Origin: Luteirhabdus salina
Lineage (GTDB): Bacteria; Bacteroidota; Bacteroidia; Flavobacteriales; Flavobacteriaceae
Assembly (NCBI GenBank): GCA_025384855.1
Contig: JALAHT010000005.1
Coordinates: 186,001 to 250,000, forward strand
Reading direction: 5' to 3'
DNA: 64,000 nt
Numbering within the stretch: position 1 is the first letter of the stretch; each line of letters starts with the position of its first letter. The notes under the pieces were generated by a model. The model was given only the letters and a program-made list of their open reading frames with translations, searched no databases and was not told the origin of the DNA. Shown piece by piece: positions 1-8,338 of the stretch. The position numbers and the translations under genes are program-made.

Positions 1-252
1 TACGATGTTTAGTTCTGGCTGTAGTTTTTTCAACCTCGGGATGGCTTCAATACCACTTATTCCAGGTAAATCGATATCGAGCAACAGAACATCGGGATGA
101 TGCTCCTTCAGATTTTCCAAAGCGGCTTCAGCAGAAAAAAACGTTCCCGTTACCGCATATCCTTCAGCTTGGTTCAACACCATTTGGAGCGATTTAAGGA
201 TCAAGGCATCGTCCTCAACAATACATATTTTTATAATTCGATTTTGGGTCAT
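1..252 (-). CDS. Response regulator, N-terminal receiver part (cut by window edge)
   Basis: The first 84 codons of a response regulator are visible; the rest lies beyond the left edge. The start is the ATG whose complement ends at 252. The acidic pair is in VEDDALILKSLQ near residue 13 and the phospho-acceptor aspartate is in LLLDIDLPGISG near residue 60, the normal CheY-like arrangement. The gene lies 32 bp downstream of a sensor kinase with a HisKA_3-type phosphorylation site, so by family knowledge it is probably a NarL/FixJ-type regulator with a C-terminal LuxR helix-turn-helix, but that part cannot be seen. It should receive phosphate from the upstream kinase. The receiver call is secure; the output domain is inferred. 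Confidence 0.9.
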   Translation of the reverse strand, partial: MTQNRIIKICIVEDDALILKSLQMVLNQAEGYAVTGTFFSAEAALENLKEHHPDVLLLDIDLPGISGIEAIPRLKKLQPELNIV

Positions 253-284
253 CGATAGCAAGGTACAATCTAAAAGCCTAATAA

Positions 285-3200
285 TCAATTACCCAAGCGG
301 GTGGTTTGTAATACAAGGTTTAGGGAAGTTCCCTTTTTTGAAGAAGAAATATCCAATGTACCTCCCAAGGCTGCGGCACGTTCTTTCATATTTTTTAAGC
401 CATTGCCACTAGTATTTTTGTCGGTAGCAAATCCAGACCCATTATCCGTTAGCATTACACCAAGTAGCCCTGGTTTTGACGTTACTTGAAAACGAATAAC
501 ACTCGGTTTTGCGTGTTTCACACTATTGTTCAATGCTTCTTTTAAAATGAGAAGTACATGGCGGCGTTCCGACATATTGAGTTCTTTCGTCTTTAACTTT
601 TCTGAAATCGGGTCGCTTTTAAATTGTATGCCGGCACACTCGCAAAAGGAACTTGCAAACTCCGTAAATCTATTCAAGGTATCAAAGGCATTGTCTTTAC
701 TAGGATCGAGTGTCCAAATGAAATCGCGCATGCCATTGTTTAATTCCTGAAGGTTGCCTTCAATCTGCGAGAGATATTCCTCTAATTTTTCATTCGATTG
801 ACTTTCCAATTTGGCCAATTCGGTGATGAGGGCAATTCTGGTAATTCTAGTGCCGGCTTCATCGTGAAAGTCGCGAGAGCTTCGCTTTCGAAACATATCG
901 CGTTCCTGTGCTCTCGCCAATGCCACCCTTCGTTCCTGAAGTACCCGTAGTTTCAACAAAAAATACACGAATCCAATTCCGAGGAGCAGGAAAAGCACAT
1001 ACGCCCACCAGGTGCGATACCAGGGAGGTAATATTTCGATGGCAAGCGAAATGGGAGTACTCCAAACACCATCATTGTTAGCAGCTTTCGCTATAAGTTC
1101 GTAGTTGCCGGGATCCAAATTGGAACGCGTAATTAAGGGGTCTTTGGTGTTGGTCCATTGCTCATCAAAACCATCCAACTTATAGGCATATTGGGTTTCT
1201 TTGGGTAAGGTGTGATTTACATTGGCTATTTTAATCGAAAAAATCTTATGTTTCGGTTTTAGGATAAGCTTTTCTTGAAAGCGAAGTGATGTTGGAAGGG
1301 TGAATTCTTTTTCCTTACCTACTGAAATAGGAACCGGAACATTCAAAATTCGTAAATCTTCGAAATAGACTTTCGGGGCTACAGCATTTGCATAAATTGT
1401 TTTAGGGTTGAAAGAGAGTAGCCCTGATGACCCAAAGTACAAACGACCGTTCCTTGAGAGGCAGGCGGCACCTTGATTGAAGTCCATTTTCTTGTTTCCA
1501 AAAATCGTAGTATATGGTTTGAAGGTATTCGTTTTGGTGTTCCATCGCGTTAGCCCATTTCCGGTACTGATCCAATAATGAACACTGTCTGTTTTCACCA
1601 GTGCGTAGGTGATATTATCGCTTAGGCCATTCTTTTTGGTATAGCGAGAATATTTGACATCTGTATTTTTGAAAAGTTCTTCCTTGTCATAAAATTGAAA
1701 GATCCCAGCCCCCGTGGTCATGATCAGCTGCTTTTCACCTTTGGTATAAATGCCATGGACACCATGTTGACCCATGATGCTGTTTCCCGGAATACGATCA
1801 AAATGATCTTGGTTTTCTTCATCTTCAACCATTGCAAATCCTAAAACGGTGGTGCCGAGCCAAATTCTTCCCTTTTCGTCAATTTCCATCGAGAGGATAA
1901 TGTTTTCGGTAATTCCTGTAGGCTTCTCATTAAAACTGAACTGCCGTACCGTTTTATCTTTTTCAATCTTCAACAGTCCTGCTCCGTGGGTTCCTACCCA
2001 CATCGCACCGTCCTTTCCTTTCTCTACAAAATAGGTGTAGCGTGAGAGATGTGGATTATTTGAAATGGAACTCAGGTCGAGCTGTGAAATGCTGTAGTTG
2101 TTAGTTGTTCTATTTGGCCAATCGATGATGTTGATACCGTTAAAGGTTGCCAACCAAATTCGACCATTATCATCTTCCGTTATACCCAGTACCTGCGGAC
2201 TGGATAGACTTTTGCTTCCTTCGCCATGCTGAATATGTAAAAACTCCTTTTCTGAAACTTCTGGCGGAAGTACGGTGAGTCCGTTTTCATAATTTCCCAC
2301 CCAAAGAAAGCCTTTGGAGTCTTCAAAAACTGAAAATGTCTTGTCGCTGGCTAAACTCTTTCCTTCCCCTTGTTTGGAGGTCATTAGTTGAAATTGATTT
2401 AAATATGGATCGTAAACGTTCAAGCCCGAAATGGTGGAAAGCCACATTCTATTATGGGCATCTTTTTCTATATCGAATACTTGGTTTGAACTTAAGGACG
2501 CTTCATCTTCAGGGTTATGAAAAAGGTACTCGAACGTTTCCGTTACGGGGTCGAATAAGGTTACACCGTTGAAGGCTGCCATCCATAGCATTCCGCTGTC
2601 ATCTTCAGTAATCTCATAAACGAAACCATGCGAAGGACCTTCTCCCAAGATAGGTGGAAAATGTTTAAAGCTTGGATTGTCCCAACTTCCCGTAAGTTTT
2701 AAGAGGCCTTTTGTTTCACATCCAATCCAATAGATATTGTTGCTATCTCTGTAAATAGATTGCAATTTGTCTTCTGGAAGCCCGTCGACTGTAGTAATAT
2801 GTGTGAAGGTTTCATTTTTTGGGTTGAAGAGTGAAATGCCCACTTGCGATAGGATCAGTAAACTGCCATCATCCAATATATCCATTTCACGAATGGCCGT
2901 TCGCTTTGGTCCGTTCACTTTGCCTTCAACATAAGGCCAAGAATCTATTTGATAGGAGGTTTTATGAATCCGGGACAAACCACCCACCGTTCCTATGTAT
3001 ATGAAATCGTCGTACTCTTTCAGAAAGGAAACAGCGGGATGGATGATACAGTTTGCGCAGTTGCCCGTTTCTCTAAAATTGGTAAATGTTTCGGTTTTCG
3101 GATCGTATCGGGATACTCCTTGACGGGTTCCCATCCAGATGACGCTATCGGAATCTTCAAGAATATGACCAACTTCATTAAATACCAAGCCTATTTCAGT

Positions 3201-3431
3201 AGTATCGATAGGCTGTTGAAACGATATAAAAGAGGTACCATTAAACCGGTTCACCCCATTGTCGCTAGCAATCCAAACATGACCATCTTTATCGATTTCC
3301 AGATCACGTAGGCTAACTTGCGATAGGCCTTCGTTTATCCCATAGCGTTGAAATCGATAGTACGTTTGCTGTCCCCAAACATGTCCATTCAAAAATAACA
3401 ATGTCAATATAGGAAAAATCCAATATCGCAT
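285..3431 (-). CDS. Membrane sensor histidine kinase with Reg_prop beta-propeller
   Basis: A 1048-residue sensor kinase. It has a signal sequence (about 1-20), then many two-component-propeller repeats (about 25-690) with recurring D-G-x-h-W-h-G/A-T/S motifs such as GRIWLGT and GAMWVGT. A Y_Y_Y-type domain follows (about 715-795), then one membrane helix (WWAYVLFLLLGIGFVYF, about 805-822) and a HisKA_3 dimerisation domain whose histidine is in SRDFHDEAGTRI. The ATPase domain ends the protein (N box EALNNSVKHA, G boxes DNGSGF and GNGLKNMKERA). The periplasmic propeller would bind an unknown ligand. Unlike the SusR-type hybrids of Bacteroidota it has no receiver or AraC domain, which fits the separate response regulator just downstream. 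The two form an operon. Confidence 0.93.
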   Translation of the reverse strand: MRYWIFPILTLLFLNGHVWGQQTYYRFQRYGINEGLSQVSLRDLEIDKDGHVWIASDNGVNRFNGTSFISFQQPIDTTEIGLVFNEVGHILEDSDSVIWMGTRQGVSRYDPKTETFTNFRETGNCANCIIHPAVSFLKEYDDFIYIGTVGGLSRIHKTSYQIDSWPYVEGKVNGPKRTAIREMDILDDGSLLILSQVGISLFNPKNETFTHITTVDGLPEDKLQSIYRDSNNIYWIGCETKGLLKLTGSWDNPSFKHFPPILGEGPSHGFVYEITEDDSGMLWMAAFNGVTLFDPVTETFEYLFHNPEDEASLSSNQVFDIEKDAHNRMWLSTISGLNVYDPYLNQFQLMTSKQGEGKSLASDKTFSVFEDSKGFLWVGNYENGLTVLPPEVSEKEFLHIQHGEGSKSLSSPQVLGITEDDNGRIWLATFNGINIIDWPNRTTNNYSISQLDLSSISNNPHLSRYTYFVEKGKDGAMWVGTHGAGLLKIEKDKTVRQFSFNEKPTGITENIILSMEIDEKGRIWLGTTVLGFAMVEDEENQDHFDRIPGNSIMGQHGVHGIYTKGEKQLIMTTGAGIFQFYDKEELFKNTDVKYSRYTKKNGLSDNITYALVKTDSVHYWISTGNGLTRWNTKTNTFKPYTTIFGNKKMDFNQGAACLSRNGRLYFGSSGLLSFNPKTIYANAVAPKVYFEDLRILNVPVPISVGKEKEFTLPTSLRFQEKLILKPKHKIFSIKIANVNHTLPKETQYAYKLDGFDEQWTNTKDPLITRSNLDPGNYELIAKAANNDGVWSTPISLAIEILPPWYRTWWAYVLFLLLGIGFVYFLLKLRVLQERRVALARAQERDMFRKRSSRDFHDEAGTRITRIALITELAKLESQSNEKLEEYLSQIEGNLQELNNGMRDFIWTLDPSKDNAFDTLNRFTEFASSFCECAGIQFKSDPISEKLKTKELNMSERRHVLLILKEALNNSVKHAKPSVIRFQVTSKPGLLGVMLTDNGSGFATDKNTSGNGLKNMKERAAALGGTLDISSSKKGTSLNLVLQTTRLGN

Positions 3432-3564
3432 GCGGCATTGATTTAATTGGTTGATTTAAAGCTACAAAATTGTATCGACTCGTCGAAAATTTGCCAAAGT
3501 CGCACTTGTAATGCTACCATTAATCATGCTGCCATACCATTACCCAGATGGGTGATTTGGACAT

Positions 3565-3600
3565 AAAAAAATCCCTTGAACCTAAGGCTCAAGGGATTTT
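3565..3600 (-). terminator. Intrinsic terminator of the peroxiredoxin operon
   Basis: AAAATCCCTTGA (3568-3579) pairs with TCAAGGGATTTT (3589-3600) around a 9-nt loop. On the minus strand the hairpin is followed by a T run, so it ends transcription coming from the small gene at 3620-3868. Confidence 0.85.
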
Positions 3601-3619
3601 CAATATCAAAATTTACGTG

Positions 3620-3868
3620 CTACCGGTCGATACTACCGAGTACCTTTTGGGCAAAGGCATTAGCGGCGTCGCGTTCCGGCATTCCGTCTGCGATCATGTC
3701 GTGAACCTCTACGGCTCCACAAAGGTTTGTGATAAGTTCTCCCACAACATCCAGTTCGTCATCGCTGATACGATTGTATTCGCTGAACGATTCCAACACT
3801 TCAATACAATTTTGCAATTGTGCCGAACTGTTATTGCGTTGCAGATGTCTAATTACTGGTAACTTCAT
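3620..3868 (-). CDS. Small conserved flavobacterial protein (DUF6952-like)
   Basis: An 82-residue, mostly acidic protein with no signal peptide or membrane segment. The central region (DDELDVVGELITNLCGAVEVHDM) and the end (NAFAQKVLGSID) look like the small family I know as DUF6952, of unknown function, found next to thioredoxin genes in Flavobacteria; the family name is from memory. Its start overlaps the end of the thioredoxin gene by 20 bp, so the two are probably translationally coupled. It is the last gene before the terminator at 3565-3600. A role connected with the thioredoxin/peroxiredoxin pair is inferred only from position. One cysteine (CGAVEV) is present. Confidence 0.75.
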   Translation of the reverse strand: MKLPVIRHLQRNNSSAQLQNCIEVLESFSEYNRISDDELDVVGELITNLCGAVEVHDMIADGMPERDAANAFAQKVLGSIDR

Positions 3869-4163
3869 CGATCAATTCCTTTAGTGGGTCCATTTTATTG
3901 GTCTGGACCTGATTCACAAATTTTCCATCCTTAAAGGTCGCGAAGGTAGGAAGGTTATCGACTGTCGCCATTTTTCGGCTCTCTGGGTTTTTCTCTGCGT
4001 CGATCATCACAAATCTGAAGTTTTCGGTTTCACCGGAAAGCTTCTTAAACTTGGGCTTCATCAAACGGCAGTTTCCACACCAGGAAGCAGAAAATTGAAC
4101 AACCACGTCTTTTTCCTCTTCGACATATTCCTTTAGTACGTCTTCTTTAAGTTCTAAAAACAT
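3849..4163 (-). CDS. Thioredoxin family protein (CGNC active site)
   Basis: A 104-residue single-domain cytoplasmic thioredoxin-fold protein. The active site is WCGNCRLMKP (about 28-37), so the dithiol is CGNC rather than the classical CGPC. The cis-proline loop is DNLPTFATF. There is no signal peptide. It lies 6 bp downstream of the 2-Cys peroxiredoxin gene, and the natural inference is that it reduces that enzyme. It overlaps the next small gene by 20 bp. The non-classical dipeptide changes the expected redox potential but is common in Bacteroidota thioredoxin-like proteins. Confidence 0.9.
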   Translation of the reverse strand: MFLELKEDVLKEYVEEEKDVVVQFSASWCGNCRLMKPKFKKLSGETENFRFVMIDAEKNPESRKMATVDNLPTFATFKDGKFVNQVQTNKMDPLKELIDEVTSN

Positions 4164-4169
4164 AGGTGC

Positions 4170-4805
4170 TTAATTTTGAAGGTATGTTGCTACACCGTCA
4201 CGGGTTGCCAACATCGCGTCTTTTCCTTCTTCCCAGTTTGCTGGACATACTTCACCTTTCTGCTGAACGTGCGTGTAGGCATCGATTAGTCGAAGGTATT
4301 CACTTACATTTCGACCCAATGGCATATCGTTTACACTCTCGTGAAAGATTTTACCTTCCTCGTCGATTAAGTAAGTCGCACGATACGTGACATTTGAACC
4401 GCGCAGGGTAATTAGATCTTGTTCTTCGTCATACTCTTCACCTTCAATATCCAAAATTCCTAGTGCGTTGGCAAGGTTTCGGTTTGTATCGGCCAATAGA
4501 GGATAGGTTACACCCTCAATTCCACCGTTGTCCTTTGTAGTATTCAACCAAGCGAAGTGTACTTCAGGAGTATCGCAAGAAGCACCGATTACGATAGTGT
4601 TCTTGTCTTGAAATTTTGATAACGCTTGTTGAAAAGAGTGAATTTCAGTAGGACATACGTAGGTGAAGTCCTTTGGGTACCAGAATAAAATTACTTTCTT
4701 ATTGTTTTTTTTCGCCTCTTCCAGAACGTTGATTTTAAGGGTGTCGCCCATTTCGTCCATGGCGTCTACAGTGATGTTCGGAAATTGTTTTCCAACTAAT
4801 GACAT
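4170..4805 (-). CDS. 2-Cys peroxiredoxin (AhpC/TSA family)
   Basis: A 211-residue peroxiredoxin that reduces hydrogen peroxide and organic hydroperoxides. The peroxidatic cysteine is in the motif DFTYVCPTEIHSF (about residue 51) and the resolving cysteine is in GEVCPANW near the C-terminus, so it is a typical 2-Cys enzyme acting as a dimer or decamer in the cytoplasm. The length fits the AhpC/Prx1 class. It is the first gene of a three-gene operon with a thioredoxin and a small conserved protein. A possible -7 element TATTTTTG lies on the minus strand at 4866-4873, upstream of the start. Confidence 0.95.
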   Translation of the reverse strand: MSLVGKQFPNITVDAMDEMGDTLKINVLEEAKKNNKKVILFWYPKDFTYVCPTEIHSFQQALSKFQDKNTIVIGASCDTPEVHFAWLNTTKDNGGIEGVTYPLLADTNRNLANALGILDIEGEEYDEEQDLITLRGSNVTYRATYLIDEEGKIFHESVNDMPLGRNVSEYLRLIDAYTHVQQKGEVCPANWEEGKDAMLATRDGVATYLQN

Positions 4806-4957
4806 ATAATTTCTCTTTTTTAAGTTTATAATTTAAGTGGATGATTTCCATCCTGAATTCGTCGGCAAAAATAACAGCCAACGCTACCTTTCTAAAGAGA
4901 AAAAAACTGTAAAACTTTATCAAAGAATAGAAAAAACCAATACTGCAAAGAGCTGGA

Positions 4958-6445
4958 TTATTTCGATCCTCGTAACTGTCTGATTTTAATGCTAAAAGCA
5001 GCAAACAATAGGGTCATAAACGGGCTTAGCCAATTGAAAATGGCGTAGAAAAAGTAATCGGCTACCGATACGCCCAGTACACCGCTTTGGTAGGCTCCAC
5101 AAGTATTCCAAGGAACCAAGACCGATGTTACCGTACCGCTATCTTCCAAGGTTCGCGAAAGATTTTCAGGAGCAAGTCCTTTTTCGCGATACGCCTTCGC
5201 ATACATTTTTCCAGGCACTACGATGGCAAGGTATTGATCTGAAGCTGTAACGTTCAATGCTAAACAACTAGCAACTGTACTAGCAAATAAGCCAAAGGTG
5301 GTATGAAAAAGTTTAAGCAATGCCTTACTTATAGCAGAAAGCGCTCCGATGGCATCCATCACACCTCCAAAAACCATGGCACAGATGATTAGCCAAATAG
5401 TACCGAGCATTCCAGACATTCCGCCAGCAGAGAAAAGATCGCTCAATGCTTCATTATCAGTAGCTACTGAGGTGTCGACGGTTATAGCGTTCATGATACC
5501 TTTATAAGCGGTTTTGAAATCCAAGGTTTCGCCGCCGCCGATGGTTTGTACAATTTCTGGTTGAAAAATGAGCGCTGCTGCACCTCCTAAAAGCGTTCCG
5601 ACCAAGAGTGCTACGAGCGGCGGAGTTTTTTTGATAATCATTAGGATGACAATGACTGGAACAAGAAATAACCACGGACTAATATTGAAAGATCCTTCGA
5701 TAGAGCTTAAAATGGAAGCCGTGTCAGCAACTCCTTCTGGTTCCAATCCGAGACCGATAATTATGAATACAATTAGTGCGACAGAGATAGTTGGAACTGT
5801 TGTAAGCGTCATATATCGAATATGGGTGAAAAGGTCTGTTCCTGCCATTGCGGGTGCCAGATTTGTAGTGTCGCTAAGAGGTGAAAGTTTATCACCGAAA
5901 TAGGCGCCAGAAAGCACTGCTCCTGCCGTCATGCCGAGGGAAATTCCGAGTGCATCTGCAATTCCTATTAATGCGATACCTACGGTAGCTGAGGTGGTCC
6001 AACTACTTCCGGTAGCAATGGAAATAATAGCACAGATGACGACACAGGACGCCAAAAATATCGTTGGATTTAGAACTTGCATGCCATAGTAAATCATGGT
6101 GGGAATAATGCCGCTAATCATCCAAGTACCTGCTAAGGATCCCACCATTAGTAAGATGAGTATCGCTCCAGTAGTACTCTGTACATTTTCGGCAACTTCC
6201 GATAGCATTTGCTCGAAACCTACCTTATTAAATACACCAACTATGGCAGCTACTGCAGCGCCAAGAAGTAGGATAAACTGGTTGCTACCACTAAGGGCAT
6301 CGTCACCAAAGGCATAAAATACGTTGTAGAAGAGCATTATGACCAAAGCGAAGACCGGTATCAAGGCCTCCCAGATGTTTAACTCTTTATTCTCTACGAT
6401 ATGTTCATCCTTTGGTTCCCTTGGGTCTATGTCTTGACTTTGCAT
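4958..6445 (-). CDS. nhaC: Na+/H+ antiporter, NhaC family
   Basis: A 495-residue polytopic membrane protein with about 11-12 hydrophobic segments. Recognisable NhaC-family stretches are TGSSWTTSATVGIALIGIA, GAYFGDKLSPLSDTTNLAPA, LNVTASDQYLAIVVPGKMY and SVLVPWNTCGAYQ. Members exchange protons for sodium across the inner membrane and serve pH and salt homeostasis, which suits a marine organism. The N-terminus is short, charged and cytoplasmic (RDEPKDEHIVENKE-like). It is monocistronic: the next gene on the left is 150 bp away and has its own promoter candidate. Confidence 0.9.
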   Translation of the reverse strand: MQSQDIDPREPKDEHIVENKELNIWEALIPVFALVIMLFYNVFYAFGDDALSGSNQFILLLGAAVAAIVGVFNKVGFEQMLSEVAENVQSTTGAILILLMVGSLAGTWMISGIIPTMIYYGMQVLNPTIFLASCVVICAIISIATGSSWTTSATVGIALIGIADALGISLGMTAGAVLSGAYFGDKLSPLSDTTNLAPAMAGTDLFTHIRYMTLTTVPTISVALIVFIIIGLGLEPEGVADTASILSSIEGSFNISPWLFLVPVIVILMIIKKTPPLVALLVGTLLGGAAALIFQPEIVQTIGGGETLDFKTAYKGIMNAITVDTSVATDNEALSDLFSAGGMSGMLGTIWLIICAMVFGGVMDAIGALSAISKALLKLFHTTFGLFASTVASCLALNVTASDQYLAIVVPGKMYAKAYREKGLAPENLSRTLEDSGTVTSVLVPWNTCGAYQSGVLGVSVADYFFYAIFNWLSPFMTLLFAAFSIKIRQLRGSK

Positions 6446-6631
6446 TCGGTAGCTACGTTAGATTAGAAAATGTAATGTTACGATTTTGTAAAGCATCGTC
6501 CAAATGGAATCGTTTGTATTACCAATTATTGAGTGGTGCTACGATCGTATAGTAGACATAGAAAACCCTATCATTTTAGTAGGAAAATACTACGAATCAT
6601 GTACTTAATCGATTATTTAATTAAAAATAGT

Positions 6632-6710
6632 GCATTTCATCGATGATTTTATGGTGTTGTCGAAAACTCCTACATCCTTCAGGAAATAGTGTTACGGTGA
6701 CATACATTTG
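6632..6710 (+). promoter_or_regulatory. GATGAAATGCA-type box and -7 element upstream of the YadA-head protein
   Basis: The gap 6446-6732 is AT-rich. It holds GCATTTCATCGAT at 6632-6644 (GATGAAATGCA read on the minus strand) and a -7 element TACATTTG at 6703-6710, 22 bp before the ATG at 6733. I see no good -33 TTTG. The same 13-bp word in the same orientation lies about 100 bp upstream of the related gene starting at 14884. Confidence 0.5.
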
Positions 6711-6732
6711 TCGCCCCAAATTAAATTTACTT

Positions 6733-8217
6733 ATGAAATCTAAACTGCTCCTCAGTCTACTATTATTATCTTTTTATATGGGTGTTGCCCAAGTGGGTAT
6801 CAATACCAACACCCCCGACCCTTCCAGTATTTTGGATATTCAGGCTACTGACAAGGGGATGCTTATTCCTCGTGTTGCCTTAATAAGTACAACCGACGTT
6901 ATTACGATTGAAAATCCTGCCGAAGGATTAATGGTCTATAATACCACCGAAGATATTGGCATTTCGCCAGGATTTTATTTCTGGGATGGTGCCGATTGGG
7001 TCGTTTTTAATACAGGAAATGGAGGTTCAGGAAACACTGGCGGTGGTTCTGACGAAAAGTGGTCAAAAGACGGCGACAATTTAACTGGAAACGAGTTTCT
7101 GGGTAGCACCAATTATCAATCCCTTCAATTTCGTGTGAATAATAATGAGATGGGATTGCTACACCCCAATGGTGGTGTAGCTTTTGGTGCTAACGCAGAA
7201 GCGAATCCAAACAACTCGGTAGCTGTGGGAACTGATGCCAATGCCTCCACGAGTAATGAAGCGGTAGCTATAGGACCTTCTACTTCAGCTACGGGTTTTC
7301 GTTCAACGGCTATCGGATATAACGCAAATGCTAGTAACGGAAATAGTACTGTTGCTTTAGGAGACTCTGCTTCGGCTACAAGTTTTCAATCGGTTGCGAT
7401 TGGTAAAAATGCTTCCACAAGCGGTAATAATAATGCAATGGCTTTAGGTACGAATAGTACTGCTACTGGTGAAAATAGTACGGCACTGGGAACATCCTCT
7501 TCGGCTAGTGGGCAATATTCCATGGCGTTGGGCTACGGTTCAGAAGCTACACAGCCCAATACAATTATTCTAGGGAATGATATCTCCGATGCCTCGCAAT
7601 GGGCGGCAACGAAAGTGGGAATTGGAACTGCCAACCCTACAGAGAAGTTGGAGGTACACGGTAATATTCGCATCGCGCAAGGGAAATTGAAAATGGAGAA
7701 CAGTACGCTTCAGTTGGCCGACGGTACACATGGTGAAGGAAAGGTATTGGTTTCTGATGCGAATGGAAATACTTCTTGGGCAGAAATGTCTTCTACTTCA
7801 CAACAGGCATATGCAGATATCTACTCTAATAGCAATCAGAATTTAGTGTCGTGGAATCCCGTAAATTTTGGAAGCACGATTGCTTCAGAGAATGTTAACG
7901 TTAATAACAACAATTTTCAGATTACTGTCGCTGGTACGTATCGTGTTACTTATGCGGTTGCGGTTCAACGCAGCTCTGGAAGTGATAGGAATGTACGCTT
8001 TCGCTTGGCAAAAGGTTGGAACTCTAATTTCATTCCAGGAACAAGCGGTTATAGCTATGTTGGAAATGGGGATACGCAGACAGTGCAAGTTTCAAAAATA
8101 CTTCACTTTAATGCTTGGGATCAACTCTATGTTTGTACCGATGCCTCTAACAGCGATAACATGGTAGCACTTGCAGATGGAACTTTTTTCAATATTGAAT
8201 TGATAAAAGCAGATTAA
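6733..8217 (+). CDS. Secreted protein with YadA-type head repeats and C1q-like C-terminus
   Basis: A 494-residue exported protein. I start it at the ATG at 6733, because only that start leads directly into a signal peptide (MKSKLLLSLLLLSFYMGVAQ). An opening module QVGINTNTPDPSSILDI...DKGMLIPRV is shared with two other genes in this window. Residues about 150-290 hold trimeric-adhesin head repeats of about 14 residues with A-h-G cores (SVAVGTDA, AVAIGPST, STAIGYNA, TVALGDSA, SVAIGKNA, MALGTNS, TALGTSS, MALGYGS). The last 130 residues look like a C1q/TNF-type jelly roll. There is no YPNP sorting tail and no beta-barrel anchor, so how it stays on the surface is unclear. A trimeric surface filament is inferred. 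Confidence 0.8.
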   Translation: MKSKLLLSLLLLSFYMGVAQVGINTNTPDPSSILDIQATDKGMLIPRVALISTTDVITIENPAEGLMVYNTTEDIGISPGFYFWDGADWVVFNTGNGGSGNTGGGSDEKWSKDGDNLTGNEFLGSTNYQSLQFRVNNNEMGLLHPNGGVAFGANAEANPNNSVAVGTDANASTSNEAVAIGPSTSATGFRSTAIGYNANASNGNSTVALGDSASATSFQSVAIGKNASTSGNNNAMALGTNSTATGENSTALGTSSSASGQYSMALGYGSEATQPNTIILGNDISDASQWAATKVGIGTANPTEKLEVHGNIRIAQGKLKMENSTLQLADGTHGEGKVLVSDANGNTSWAEMSSTSQQAYADIYSNSNQNLVSWNPVNFGSTIASENVNVNNNNFQITVAGTYRVTYAVAVQRSSGSDRNVRFRLAKGWNSNFIPGTSGYSYVGNGDTQTVQVSKILHFNAWDQLYVCTDASNSDNMVALADGTFFNIELIKAD

Positions 8218-8338
8218 AAGGGATTACCCCTTTGTTAAACAGTTAATTAACGCTTTTTTGAATGGGTGGCTTCCTATATCTTTAGGATCGCTACCCATTC
8301 TTGCTTTCGACCTCGCCTGCTGTTAATTTTTGTTTATC

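Noticed and set aside
2949-3311. 120-codon plus-strand frame inside the sensor kinase
   Set aside because: Shadow of the beta-propeller coding region on the other strand, without own promoter or family features.
6643-6732. Longer start for the YadA-head protein
   Set aside because: The extra 30 residues are not signal-like and cover the -7 element TACATTTG; the ATG at 6733 gives a clear signal peptide.
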